From Actinomycetales bacterium JB111 (GTDB lineage: Bacteria > Actinomycetota > Actinomycetes > Actinomycetales > Actinomycetaceae): 48,642 nt of DNA. A program made the position numbers and the translations under genes. The stretch covers positions 1-48,642 of the forward strand of contig FUHX01000037.1 of assembly GCA_900163555.1 (NCBI GenBank), given 5' to 3'. Every line of letters begins with the position of its first letter. The stretch's first letter is position 1. Shown one piece after another: positions 31,859 to 42,165 of the stretch. The notes beneath the pieces were generated by a model. That model made no database searches and had not been told where the DNA came from. It worked only from the letters and a program-made list of their open reading frames with translations.

Positions 31859-34800
31859 GTGTCCCTGATCGGACTGCTCCCGCTCACCTCGACGGACCCG
31901 TCGATCGCCGCGCTCGTGCGCGCCGCGGCCTCGCCGGTCCTTGACCCGTACCGCGGCACCATCGCCCCGGAGGGCATCCGCCCGGCGATCGTCGCGGACC
32001 TCGCCGAGACGGGTCGCACGATCGTGCTCGTCACCGCCACCGGCAAGGACGCGGACGACCTCACCGGCGAGATCACCCAGTTCCTGCCCGCCGACGACGT
32101 CGCCACCTTCCCGGCATGGGAGACCCTCCCGCACGAGCGGCTCTCGCCCCGTTCGGACACGGTCGCCAGGCGCCTGGCCACCCTTCGCCGGCTCGTCCAC
32201 CCGGGCGACGAGCCGCGCACCGCCCGCCCGCGCGTGGTGACGATGCCCGTGCGCGCGCTGCTGCAGCCGATCGTCGCCGGGATGGCGGACCTCGAGCCGG
32301 TCCGCCTGAACCTCGGCGACCGCATCGACCTCGACGACTTCGTCCGGTCGCTGGAGGCCGCCGCCTACACGCGCACCGACATGGTGGAGCGGCGCGGCGA
32401 GTACGCCGTGCGCGGCGGCATCGTCGACGTCTTCCCGCCTACCGACCCGCACCCGCTGCGCATCGAGCTCTTCGGCGACGAGGTGGACGAGATCCGCCGC
32501 TTCTCGGTGGCCGACCAGCGCAGCCTCGAGCAGGCGGAGGAGGGGTTGTGGGCGCCGCCGTGCCGCGAGCTCCTGCTCACCCCCCGCGTGCGCGAGCGGG
32601 CGCGGAAGCTCATCGACACGGTCCCGTCCGCCGCCCCGATGCTCGAGCGCATCTCCGAGGGCGTGGCGGTCGAGGGCATGGAGGCGCTGTCCCCGGTCCT
32701 TGCCGACGGCCTGGAGCCGGTCCTCGACCTGCTGCCGGAGAAGTCCCTCGTCGTCCTCGTGGACCCCGAGCGGATCCGCCGACGGGCCGCCGACCTCAAC
32801 GCCACCACCGAGGAGTTCCTCGCCGCCGCCTGGACGTCCGCGGCCGCCGGCGCGGAGGTCCCCCTCGACCTGCGCGCCGCCGCCTTCGCCGAGCTCGCCG
32901 AGGCTCGCGCGCTCGCCACCTCCCGCGGCCAGGGCTGGTGGAGCCTGGGCTCCCTGCCCACCGACGAGTCGCTCGAGGCATTCACCCCCGACGACGACAC
33001 CCCCGACGACGGCGCAGCCGGCCCCGCCGGAGAGTCCGGCGACGAGCCGGCCGGCCAGGTGGCCGCGCGGGAGGTCAGGCGGTACCGCGGCGACGTCGCC
33101 GGCGCCCTGGCGGACCTGAAGAACCTCGTGCGCGACGGCTGGCGCATCCTGCTCACCACCCCCGGCGCCGGTCCCGCCCGCCGCATGCGCGACCAGCTCG
33201 CCGAGGCCGAGGTCTCCGCCCGCATCGTCACGGACCTGCCCGAGGAGCCGGAGCCGGGCATCGTCACGATCGCCCACCCGGGCCTGCACCGCGGGTTCAT
33301 CATGGAGGACCTGCGTCTCGCGGTCCTCACCGAGGGCGACATCACCGGCCGGTCCGGCAGCTCCACGCGGGACATGCGCAAGATGCCCGCGCGCCGACGC
33401 ACGGCGGTCGACCCGCTCTCGCTGCGCCCGGGCGACCTGGTCGTCCACAACCAGCACGGCGTCGGGCGGTTCATCGAGCTCGTCTCCCGCACGGTCGGCA
33501 AGGGCGAGAACGCGACCACGCGCGAGTACCTCGTCATCGAGTACGCCTCGTCCAAGCGCGGCCAGCCCGGCGACCGCCTGTTCGCCCCGACCGACTCGCT
33601 CGACCAGGTCTCCCGCTACGTCGGCGGCGAGGCGCCCGCGCTGAACAAGATGGGCGGCTCGGACTGGGCGGAGGCCAAGCGCAAGGCCCGCAAGGCGGTC
33701 CGCGAGATCGCCGGCGAGCTCGTCCGGCTGTACTCCGCTCGCCAGGCGACCGTCGGGCACCAGTTCGGCCAGGACACCCCCTGGCAGCGGGAGCTGGAGG
33801 ACGCCTTCCCCTACACGGAGACCCCGGACCAGCTCGGCGCGATCGACGAGGTCAAGGCCGACATGGAGAAGGCGGTCCCGATGGACCGGCTCATCTCCGG
33901 CGACGTCGGCTACGGCAAGACCGAGATCGCCGTGCGCGCCGCGTTCAAGGCCGTCCAGGACGGCAAGCAGGTGGCCGTGCTCGTGCCGACCACACTGCTG
34001 GTCGGGCAGCACTTCGACACGTTCTCCGAGCGGTACGCCGGCTTCCCGGTCAACATCGCCCAGCTCTCCCGCTTCCAGTCGCCCGCGGAGGCGAGGCAGG
34101 TGCGCGAGGGACTCGCCGCCGGGTCGGTCGACGTCGTCATCGGTACGCACACGCTGCTCACCGGGCAGGTCCGCTTCAAGGACCTCGGCCTCGTCATCAT
34201 CGACGAGGAGCAGCGCTTCGGTGTGGAGCACAAGGAGACGCTCACGCAGCTGCGGACGAACGTCGACGTGCTGTCCATGTCCGCCACCCCGATCCCGCGC
34301 ACGCTGGAGATGGCCGTGACCGGAATCCGGGAGATGTCCTCGCTCGCGACCCCGCCCGAGGAGCGCCACCCCGTGCTCACGTACGTGGGCCCGCAGGAGA
34401 ACAAGCAGGTGGCGGCCGCGATCCGCCGCGAGCTCCTGCGCGAGGGACAGGTCTTCTACGTCCACAACAAGGTGCGGTCCATCAGCTCCGTCGCCTCCCG
34501 GCTGCAGGAGATGGTGCCGGAGGCGCGCATCGGGGTCGCCCACGGACAGATGAACGAGCACCAGCTCGAGAGCGTCATCCAGGACTTCTGGGAGCGCAGC
34601 ATCGACGTCCTGGTGTGCACGACGATCATCGAGACCGGCCTCGACATCTCCAACGCGAACACCCTCATCGTCGAGCGCGCCGACACCTTCGGCCTGTCCC
34701 AGCTCCACCAGCTCCGCGGGCGCGTGGGCCGCGGCCGCGAGCGCGCGTACGGCTACTTCCTGTACGACCCGGACAAGCCGCTCACCGAGACCGCCCACGA

Positions 34801-35503
34801 CCGCCTCGCCACGCTCGCCTCGCACACCGAGCTCGGCTCCGGCATCCAGGTCGCCATGAAGGATCTCGAGCTGCGCGGCGCCGGCAACCTCCTCGGCGCG
34901 GAGCAGTCCGGACACATCGAGGGCGTCGGCTTCGACATGTACGTCCGCATGATCTCCGAGGCGGTGACCGCGTTCCGCGAGGGCCGGGTCGAGCCGGAGC
35001 GCGCGGACGTGCGGGTCGAGCTGCCCGTCGATGCGCACGTGCCGCCCGAGTACGTCGACACCGAGCGCCTGCGCCTCGAGGTCTACGCCAAGATCTCCGC
35101 GGCCGGGGACGAGGAGGCGCTCGACGCCGTCCGCGAGGAGCTCGTCGACCGCTACGGCCCCGTCCCCGAGGCCGTCGAGCGGCTGTTCTCCGTGGCGCGG
35201 CTGCGGATGCACGCCCGCGAGGCCGGGGTCCAGGAGATCACCGCGCAGGGCAAGAACGTGCGGTTCTTCCCGGTCGAGCTCGCCGAGTCGCAGTCCATGC
35301 GGCTCACCCGGGTCCACCGGGGGACGATCCTCAAGCCCGCCGTCCGCACGGCCCTCGTCCCCTGGCCGACGACGGCCCCGGTCGCCGGCCGCCCGCTCGC
35401 CGACCTGCCGCTGCTGCAGTGGGTCGACGAGGTGCTCACGCTGCTGTCCTCGCCGGTCACGCGCCGCGAGACCGCGCGGGCCCAGGCCGGGTCGGGCTCA
35501 TGA
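31859..35503 (+). CDS. mfd: Transcription-repair coupling factor Mfd
   Basis: This 1214-aa DNA translocase removes RNA polymerase stalled at lesions and recruits UvrA. The N-terminal UvrB-like part contains ERRGEYAVRGGIVDVFP. An RNA-polymerase-interaction (CarD/TRCF-type) domain starts near 515 (RPGDLVVHNQHGVGRF). The motor has Walker A GDVGYGKTE near 681, DEEQRFG near 782 and SMSATPIPRTLEM, then HGQMNEHQLE and QLRGRVGRGRERAYGYF. The C-terminal TRCF domain is near 1030-1180. An acidic insert (about 377-405, TPDDDTPDDGAAGPAG) splits the N-terminal region. The start is a GTG. The stop overlaps the next gene. Confidence 0.97.
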   Translation: MSLIGLLPLTSTDPSIAALVRAAASPVLDPYRGTIAPEGIRPAIVADLAETGRTIVLVTATGKDADDLTGEITQFLPADDVATFPAWETLPHERLSPRSDTVARRLATLRRLVHPGDEPRTARPRVVTMPVRALLQPIVAGMADLEPVRLNLGDRIDLDDFVRSLEAAAYTRTDMVERRGEYAVRGGIVDVFPPTDPHPLRIELFGDEVDEIRRFSVADQRSLEQAEEGLWAPPCRELLLTPRVRERARKLIDTVPSAAPMLERISEGVAVEGMEALSPVLADGLEPVLDLLPEKSLVVLVDPERIRRRAADLNATTEEFLAAAWTSAAAGAEVPLDLRAAAFAELAEARALATSRGQGWWSLGSLPTDESLEAFTPDDDTPDDGAAGPAGESGDEPAGQVAAREVRRYRGDVAGALADLKNLVRDGWRILLTTPGAGPARRMRDQLAEAEVSARIVTDLPEEPEPGIVTIAHPGLHRGFIMEDLRLAVLTEGDITGRSGSSTRDMRKMPARRRTAVDPLSLRPGDLVVHNQHGVGRFIELVSRTVGKGENATTREYLVIEYASSKRGQPGDRLFAPTDSLDQVSRYVGGEAPALNKMGGSDWAEAKRKARKAVREIAGELVRLYSARQATVGHQFGQDTPWQRELEDAFPYTETPDQLGAIDEVKADMEKAVPMDRLISGDVGYGKTEIAVRAAFKAVQDGKQVAVLVPTTLLVGQHFDTFSERYAGFPVNIAQLSRFQSPAEARQVREGLAAGSVDVVIGTHTLLTGQVRFKDLGLVIIDEEQRFGVEHKETLTQLRTNVDVLSMSATPIPRTLEMAVTGIREMSSLATPPEERHPVLTYVGPQENKQVAAAIRRELLREGQVFYVHNKVRSISSVASRLQEMVPEARIGVAHGQMNEHQLESVIQDFWERSIDVLVCTTIIETGLDISNANTLIVERADTFGLSQLHQLRGRVGRGRERAYGYFLYDPDKPLTETAHDRLATLASHTELGSGIQVAMKDLELRGAGNLLGAEQSGHIEGVGFDMYVRMISEAVTAFREGRVEPERADVRVELPVDAHVPPEYVDTERLRLEVYAKISAAGDEEALDAVREELVDRYGPVPEAVERLFSVARLRMHAREAGVQEITAQGKNVRFFPVELAESQSMRLTRVHRGTILKPAVRTALVPWPTTAPVAGRPLADLPLLQWVDEVLTLLSSPVTRRETARAQAGSGS

Positions 35504-35946
35504 CGTCGGAGCGCCGGGCGCTCGCGGTCCGGCTGCTCGCCGCCGGCGCCCTCGCGGGTGCCGGCCTGCTCGCCGGTGCCCCCGCCGCGCATGCGGCGGC
35601 CGCGTCCCACCTCGCCCAAGGTGAGGCGAACGCCCGGGCGGGCTCCGACGTCGTGCGGACGGCGCCCGACGCGACGGACGGCGACGAGGCGGCGACGGAC
35701 GGCGGCGAGACGCCGAGCGCGGGGGAGCGGGGGTCGCTGTTCGGCTCCGTACAGGCGGAGTCCGGCTCGGACGCGCCGAGCGGGGAGGACAAGTCGGTCG
35801 AGAACCGGACGGACGAGGAGCCGCCGTTCGGGATGAGGCCGTGGATCGTGTGGTCGGCGGCGGCCGGCACGGTCCTGCTCGTCGGGATCGGTGTGGTCGT
35901 GGCCGCGACCTCGGCGCCGCGCCGGTCGACGTCCCACCGCGGTTAG
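35500..35946 (+). CDS. Small exported protein with C-terminal membrane anchor, unknown
   Basis: This 148-aa protein has a signal peptide (RRALAVRLLAAGALAGAGLLAG ending AHA, about residue 30), an acidic low-complexity middle, and a C-terminal helix (IVWSAAAGTVLLVGIGVVVAA) with a short basic end. No catalytic motif is visible. The ATG overlaps the mfd stop by four bases, so it is probably translated with mfd. It may be a membrane-anchored surface protein. I do not recognise a family. Confidence 0.65.
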   Translation: MTSERRALAVRLLAAGALAGAGLLAGAPAAHAAAASHLAQGEANARAGSDVVRTAPDATDGDEAATDGGETPSAGERGSLFGSVQAESGSDAPSGEDKSVENRTDEEPPFGMRPWIVWSAAAGTVLLVGIGVVVAATSAPRRSTSHRG

Positions 35947-36000
35947 CATGGGCGGGCCGGCCCGCGGGTCCGGCGTCAGGGCACGAATCGAGGAGGACAC

Positions 36001-36528
36001 GTGGCACTGAAGGCTCACCGGGCGATCCTGCCCGCACTCGCGGCGGCGGCGCTGCTCGCCGGATGCGGGTCGAGCCCCGGCACGGCCGCCGTCATCGACG
36101 GCGAACGCATGACCGAGGACGAGGCCCAAGAGCTGACCGCCGAGCTGAACGCGGTGTTCGGGCAGGAGCTGACGGTCGCCGACACGATCGCGATCTACGC
36201 CCAGACCGGCCCGATCCTCGACGCCGCCGAGTCCCTCGGCGTCTCCGCGTCCGAGGCGCAGGTGGAGGACCTGCTCGCGCAGCAGGCCGAGACGAACGGC
36301 TACACGCCCGAGGACGGACAGTTCCTCGAGGACACCGTGTACGTCGGACGCGGCCAGGTCGTCAGCCAGCCGGTCCAGCAGGACCCCGACGCGCTCGCGC
36401 AGGTCGGCGAGGCGATCGGCGAGATGGAGATCGACCTCAACCCGCGCTACGGCACGGTCGAGTCCGGCGGCTTCATCCCGCCGCAGCCCGACTGGCTGGT
36501 CGAGCCCGTCCAGGACCAGCAGGGGTAG
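36001..36528 (+). CDS. SurA N-terminal-like lipoprotein
   Basis: This 175-aa lipoprotein has the lipobox LLAGC (C22). The next part, GTAAVIDGERMTEDEAQELTAEL, matches the opening helix of SurA/PrsA-type chaperone N-domains (A-x-V-x-G-x-x-I-T). No PPIase domain follows, so it is a short form. It probably helps exported proteins or acts as a surface chaperone; function is inferred. The GTG start has GAGGAGG upstream. Its place between mfd and eno is seen in other actinobacteria. Confidence 0.8.
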   Translation: MALKAHRAILPALAAAALLAGCGSSPGTAAVIDGERMTEDEAQELTAELNAVFGQELTVADTIAIYAQTGPILDAAESLGVSASEAQVEDLLAQQAETNGYTPEDGQFLEDTVYVGRGQVVSQPVQQDPDALAQVGEAIGEMEIDLNPRYGTVESGGFIPPQPDWLVEPVQDQQG

Positions 36529-36632
36529 CCCGCGGGCGAACGGCGGGTGTCCGCGCACCAGCCGAGAGCGAAATGGCCTGTGGTTCCCGCTACTCGCGGC
36601 GGTCACGGCCGCCCCGTGGGCCCTCGCGGTAC

Positions 36633-37964
<1,332 letters not shown>

Positions 37965-37984
37965 GTCCTTCTCGGCCCGACCTT

Positions 37985-38018
37985 CCGAGCCCCGGCCGCG
38001 CAAGCGGCCGGGGCTCGG
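37985..38018 (+). terminator. Hairpin terminator after eno
   Basis: A perfect 15-base stem (CCGAGCCCCGGCCGC and complement) closes on a GCAA tetraloop, 20 bases after the eno stop. Confidence 0.8.
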
Positions 38019-38050
38019 CCGTTCGTACCGCTCCCTCCGCCACCGCCCCC

Positions 38051-38128
38051 TCCCGTGAGGTAGGAACGGGGGACGCGACGTAGAACGGGGAGTCCCGACC
38101 TCGGGCGTTCCGTTCCTACCTCACGGGA
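38051..38128. repeat. 78-bp palindromic element with perfect 19-bp inverted arms
   Basis: TCCCGTGAGGTAGGAACGG (38051-38069) is matched exactly by its reverse complement at 38110-38128. The 40-base centre holds a near copy of the arm core (TAGAACGGGG at 38081-38090), a small hairpin CCCGA/TCGGG, and ACGC/GCGT (38073-38076 and 38105-38108) that lets the stem continue after a bulge. It lies after the eno terminator and before the divIC-like gene, so it is not needed to end eno. It looks like a dispersed palindromic repeat rather than a simple terminator. Confidence 0.75.
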
Positions 38129-38185
38129 AGAAGAGGTGGGGGCGAGGAGACTCACGCCCCGGTCCTCCCGCCGCTTCGGCGCCAC

Positions 38186-38989
38186 GTGCGAGACGATGGG
38201 CGGGTGAATCGACGACCCGCGAAGCCGAGCTCCGGCGGGCGCTCCGCCCGCGGCGGGAAGGCGCCCGGCAGGTCGAGCGCGCGTCCGGCTTCCGCGCGGC
38301 CCGGCACGGGCGCGAAGGGCACGTCCCGGCCATCGACGACGAGCAGCAGGTCCCGTGGTCCGGCCGGTGCCGGCGGCGCGGGATCGGGCAAGGCGGCGGC
38401 CTCGACCACGTCGTCGAGTTCGACCACGGGCTCGGGCAAGGGGTCCCGCGGCCCGTCCCGCCGGCTCGCGATCTCCTCGGACCAGGGGCCGGACCGTCCG
38501 CTGCTGTCGCTGCGCGCGCTCGCGCTCGTCATCACCCTCCTCGTCGCGTTCGCGATCGTCGCCCCCACGGCCCGGCACGCGATCCAGCAGCAGGAGGAGC
38601 TCCGGCGCACGGAGGAGTCGCTCGCGCTGGCCCACGAGGCCGAGATCCAGCTCCAGGACGAGCTCGCGCTGTGGGAGGACGAGGACTACATCCGCGCCCA
38701 GGCGCGGGACCGCCTCGGCTACACGATGCCGGGCCAGACGCCCTTCCACGTGGTCGACCCGGAGACCGTCACCGGCGGCCGCTCCGAGGACGAGGTGGCC
38801 GAGGCCGACCGCGAGAACGCCCTCGCCGCCTCTCGCCCCTGGTACATGAACCTCGCCGAGTCGATCGCCGAGGCCGGCGCGATCCCCGGCGTCGAGGAGG
38901 ACGTGGCGCCCGAGCCCGACCTCGGACCCGAGACCCCCTCCGACGAGTCCCTCACCGAACTTCCCTCGACCGAGACGCTGCCCGACTGA
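38186..38989 (+). CDS. Septum formation initiator family protein (DivIC/FtsB-like)
   Basis: This 267-aa cell-division protein has a basic, Ser/Gly-rich cytoplasmic N-terminus (~100 aa), one membrane helix (about 107-128), a short coiled coil (about 130-165: QQQEELRRTEESLALAHEAEIQLQDEL split across the region) and the DivIC motif ALWEDEDYIRAQARDRLGY. DivIC/FtsB forms a complex with FtsL and FtsQ/DivIB at the septum. Starts at GTG 38186 and GTG 38204 are both possible; neither has a good ribosome binding site, so the second may be used. The eno-divIC-DUF501-ppx order is conserved in actinobacteria. Confidence 0.88.
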   Translation: MRDDGRVNRRPAKPSSGGRSARGGKAPGRSSARPASARPGTGAKGTSRPSTTSSRSRGPAGAGGAGSGKAAASTTSSSSTTGSGKGSRGPSRRLAISSDQGPDRPLLSLRALALVITLLVAFAIVAPTARHAIQQQEELRRTEESLALAHEAEIQLQDELALWEDEDYIRAQARDRLGYTMPGQTPFHVVDPETVTGGRSEDEVAEADRENALAASRPWYMNLAESIAEAGAIPGVEEDVAPEPDLGPETPSDESLTELPSTETLPD

Positions 38990-39639
38990 TGACCTCCGAC
39001 GACCGCCCGGCACCCGACACGACGGCCCCGACGACGACGCCCGCGTCCGCGGACGCGCAGGCCTCCGACGACGCGCAGGCCTCCGACGACGCACAGGCCT
39101 CCGACGACGCACAGGTCACCGACGGCGCACAGACCCCAGACGACGGCGGCCCGGTCGCCCGGGCGGACCTCGAGGCCCTCGCCGACCAGCTCGGCCGCGT
39201 GCCCCGCGGCGTCGTGTCGATCGCGGCACGCTGCCGGCACGGCCGCCCGACGGTCGTCCGCACGCTGCCCCGCCTGGAGGACGGCACGCCGTTCCCCACG
39301 AGCTTCTACCTCACCTGCCCGCCCGCCACCCGCGCCGTCTCCACGCTCGAGGCCGAGCACGTCATGGCGGACATGCAGGCCCGCCTGCACGAGGACCCGG
39401 AGCTGCAGGCCGCCTACACCGCCGCGCACGAGGACTACCTCGCGCGCCGGTCCGAGCTCGGCGACGTGCCGGAGATCGCCGGCGTCTCCGCCGGCGGCAT
39501 GCCCGAGCGCGTGAAGTGCCTGCACGCCCTGTTCGCGCACACGCTCGCGGTCGGCCGCGGGATCAACCCGTTCGGCGACGAGGCGCTCGACCTCCTGAAG
39601 GAGCGCGGCATGTGGAGTCCCGAGACCTGCACCTGCTGA
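38989..39639 (+). CDS. DUF501 domain protein
   Basis: This 216-aa protein has a low-complexity N-terminus (~60 aa) with six-residue repeats (DAQASD). The DUF501 domain follows: ARCRHGRPTVVRTLPRLEDG, PFPTSFYLTCPPATRAVSTLE, and MPERVKCLHALFAHTLAVGRGINPFGDEAL split around the middle. Conserved Cys and His residues (CRHG, LTCP, CLHALFAH, CTC at the end) hint at metal binding, but function is unknown. The ATG shares one base with the previous stop (TGATG). It sits between the divIC-like and ppx genes, as usual in actinobacteria. Confidence 0.88.
   Translation: MTSDDRPAPDTTAPTTTPASADAQASDDAQASDDAQASDDAQVTDGAQTPDDGGPVARADLEALADQLGRVPRGVVSIAARCRHGRPTVVRTLPRLEDGTPFPTSFYLTCPPATRAVSTLEAEHVMADMQARLHEDPELQAAYTAAHEDYLARRSELGDVPEIAGVSAGGMPERVKCLHALFAHTLAVGRGINPFGDEALDLLKERGMWSPETCTC
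39052..39141 (+). repeat. 18-bp in-frame tandem repeats in the DUF501 gene
   Basis: Five 18-bp units encode DAQASD three times, then DAQVTD and GAQTPD. The first three units differ only by one silent base (GCG/GCA). All lie in the variable N-terminus, before the conserved domain. Confidence 0.85.
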
Positions 39640-39673
39640 CCGCGGCGTCACCGGTCCGTGGCAGCATGTTCTG

Positions 39674-40621
39674 GTGACTCGAGTGGCAGCGATCGACTGC
39701 GGGACCAACTCCATCCGACTCCTCGTCGCCGACGTGCCCGGCGCGTCCGGCGCACCGCTGGACGAGGTGCATTCCGACATGCGCGTCGTCCGCCTCGGGC
39801 AGGGCGTGGACCGCACGGGCAGGCTCGACCCGGTGGCGCTGGACCGCACGCTCGCAGCTGCGCGCGAGTACGCGGACCGCTGCGACGAGCTCGGCGTGGA
39901 GCGCATCCGTTTCGTCGCCACCTCCGCCACCCGGGACGCCGAGAACCGGGCGGACTTCGTCGAGGGCGTGCGCTCCGCGCTCGGCATCTCGCCCGAGGTT
40001 GTGCCCGGCACCGAGGAGGCCGCCCTGTCGTTCGCGGGCGCGGCGTCGGTCATCGGTCCGAACCAGCCAGGCCCCATCCTCGTGGTCGACATCGGCGGCG
40101 GGTCCACGGAGCTCGTCCTCGGCGACGTCGGGGCCGACGCGCCGACCGCCGCCGTCTCCCTCGACATGGGCTGCGTCCGGCTGACGGAGCGGCACCTGGC
40201 CGGCGACCCGCCGAGCGCCGAGCAGGAGGCCGCCGCCCGCGCGGACGTGGCGGCGTTGCTCGAGTCCTCCGGCGTGCCGGTCGGCCAGGCCCGCACGCTC
40301 GTCGGCGTCGCCGGGTCCGTCACGACGATCACGGCCCACGCCCTCGCCCTGCCCGCTTACGACCGCGACCGCATCCACGGCACCGCCCTCACGAAGGACG
40401 AACTGCTCGCCTCGTGCGGGGCGCTGATCGGCGCCACCCGCGACGAGCGGGCCGCCATGGGCTTCATGCACCCGGGCCGCGTCGACGTCATCGGCGGCGG
40501 CGCGATCGTGTGGAGCGAGATCATCCGGCACGTCTCTGCCGCGTCCGGCGGCGCGATCGACGCCGGGATCCTCACCTCGGAGCACGACATCCTCGACGGC
40601 GTGGCCCTCTCGATCGGCTGA
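39674..40621 (+). CDS. Ppx/GppA family exopolyphosphatase/pppGpp phosphatase
   Basis: This 315-aa enzyme has the actin-like ATPase fold. Phosphate-1 motif AAIDCGTNSIRLLV is at the start and phosphate-2 motif VVDIGGGSTEL in the middle, with FVATSATRDAENRADF and VPGTEEAALSFAGA between. It probably hydrolyses polyphosphate or guanosine pentaphosphate. The short form (no HD or C-terminal domain) is the usual actinobacterial type. The start is a GTG; a second GTG three codons later is possible. Confidence 0.93.
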   Translation: MTRVAAIDCGTNSIRLLVADVPGASGAPLDEVHSDMRVVRLGQGVDRTGRLDPVALDRTLAAAREYADRCDELGVERIRFVATSATRDAENRADFVEGVRSALGISPEVVPGTEEAALSFAGAASVIGPNQPGPILVVDIGGGSTELVLGDVGADAPTAAVSLDMGCVRLTERHLAGDPPSAEQEAAARADVAALLESSGVPVGQARTLVGVAGSVTTITAHALALPAYDRDRIHGTALTKDELLASCGALIGATRDERAAMGFMHPGRVDVIGGGAIVWSEIIRHVSAASGGAIDAGILTSEHDILDGVALSIG

Positions 40622-40655
40622 CCGCGCCGCACCACATCACGCCGCACCACACCGC

Positions 40656-40672
40656 GCCGGCCGCCGGCCGGC
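40656..40672. terminator. Weak hairpin between ppx and nhaA
   Basis: GCCGGCC pairs with GGCCGGC around a 3-base loop between convergent genes. In such GC-rich DNA this may be chance. Confidence 0.3.
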
Positions 40673-40711
40673 CCACCCGGCCGCGCGCGGGGGCGGGCTC
40701 CGACGTCGGGC

Positions 40712-42004
40712 CTAGATGGTCTCCTCGTCCAGGGTCTCGCCGGTGCGCTCGTGGTGCTCGCGGCGCCTGCGGCCGTGGTGCCTGGCGCGGACCCTCAGGG
40801 CGCCGCCGCCGACGAGCGCGGCGATGAGCGAGCCGAGCAGGACGGCCACGCGGGCGTGCGCCTCGTGGGGGTCGGTGGGGGAGAAGGACAGCTGCGCGAT
40901 GAGCAGCGACACCGTGAACCCAACGCCGGCCACGAGGGCGACCGCCCCGATGTCGCGCAGGTGCAGGCCGTCGCCGAGCCGGAGCCTGAACACGCCGATC
41001 ATGAGGGCGACGCCGCCGAAGATCCCGATGTACTTGCCGACCGGCAGACCGAGGTAGATGCCGACGGCGACCGGGTCGGCGAGCATGGCGCCGAGGCCGC
41101 CGGAGTCGACGACCGAGACCCCCGCGGCGAAGAACGCGAAGATCGGCAGGATGAGGCCCGCGGAGTAGACGTTGAGGGCCCCGACGTACCGGTGGGTGAG
41201 GGCGTGCTCCTCGCCGTCGCGCGGGCGGGCGGTGACCATCATGCCGAGGACGACGCCGGCGATCGTCGCGTGGATGCCCGAGGAGTGCATGAACGCCCAG
41301 GTGGCGATGCCGACGGGCCAGAGGATCGCGGGGTGGACGCGGAGGCGGACGAGGACCGCGAACAGGACGACGCCGGCGGCCGCGCCGAGCAGCGCGAGCA
41401 CGTTGATCTCCCCGGCGAAGAACACGGCGATGAGGATGATGCCGATGAGGTCGTCGACCACCGCGAGTGTGAGCAGGAAGACCCGCGCGGCGACCGGCAC
41501 GCCCTTGCCGAAGACCGACAGCACGGCGAGCGCGAACGCGATGTCCGTGGCCACCGGGATCGCCCAGCCGCCGAACTCGCCCGAGCCCGTGACGAGCTGC
41601 GTGATCGAGTAGAACGCGACCGGCCCGACGACGCCGCACACGGCCGCGAGGATGGGGACCAGAGCCTTGCGCGGGTCGCGGAGCGACCCGGTGACGAACT
41701 CCGACTTCAGCTCCATCCCGACGACGAAGAAGAAGATCGCGAGCAGGCCGTCGGACGCCCAGTGGCCCAGCGAGAGCGTGAGGTCGAACCAGGGCACGCC
41801 GACCTCGAACGCGGCCAGGTCCTGGTACGAGCCGCGCCAGGGGCTGTTCGCCCAGAGGAGTGCGACGGCGGCACCGAGGAGGAGCAGCAGGCCGGCGTTC
41901 GTCTCGTTCTCGACCGTCCTCCGGTACCGCTCGAGGATTCCCGTGGTGGTCTCGAAGTGCGGCTCGTCCGGCGTCGCGTCGGGTCCCTGGGGCTGGCTCG
42001 TCAT
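40712..42004 (-). CDS. nhaA: Na+/H+ antiporter NhaA
   Basis: This 430-aa membrane protein exchanges sodium for protons. Hallmarks: LLLLLGAAVALLWANSPW, AIFFFVVGMELKSEFVTG, WAIPVATDIAFALAVLSVFG and LTLAVVDDLIGII, which carries the paired aspartates of the ion site. About 11-12 helices are visible. A ~20-residue polar N-terminus and a His/Arg-rich C-terminus (RHHGRRRREHHERT) flank the core. The ATG at 42004 begins the protein; a longer open frame upstream has no support. Confidence 0.96.
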   Translation of the reverse strand: MTSQPQGPDATPDEPHFETTTGILERYRRTVENETNAGLLLLLGAAVALLWANSPWRGSYQDLAAFEVGVPWFDLTLSLGHWASDGLLAIFFFVVGMELKSEFVTGSLRDPRKALVPILAAVCGVVGPVAFYSITQLVTGSGEFGGWAIPVATDIAFALAVLSVFGKGVPVAARVFLLTLAVVDDLIGIILIAVFFAGEINVLALLGAAAGVVLFAVLVRLRVHPAILWPVGIATWAFMHSSGIHATIAGVVLGMMVTARPRDGEEHALTHRYVGALNVYSAGLILPIFAFFAAGVSVVDSGGLGAMLADPVAVGIYLGLPVGKYIGIFGGVALMIGVFRLRLGDGLHLRDIGAVALVAGVGFTVSLLIAQLSFSPTDPHEAHARVAVLLGSLIAALVGGGALRVRARHHGRRRREHHERTGETLDEETI

Positions 42005-42165
42005 GTGTGTATTCCTCGTCGAATCGCTGTGGGCCGCCGCCCATCGTATGGCGGAAGGGGGGTGGGGCCGGCGACCTGTCCGGGACCGTCGCGCAAGGCC
42101 GGTTTCGGATCTGCGGCACGATAGGACGGCACGCGTCGATGGGGGAGAGGTTCGCCCGCCGACGC

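Noticed and set aside
31784-35317. 1177-aa open frame antisense to mfd
   Set aside because: It is the shadow of mfd: Val/Asp/Gly/His/Leu-rich with no recognisable domain. Long shadow frames are expected at this GC content.
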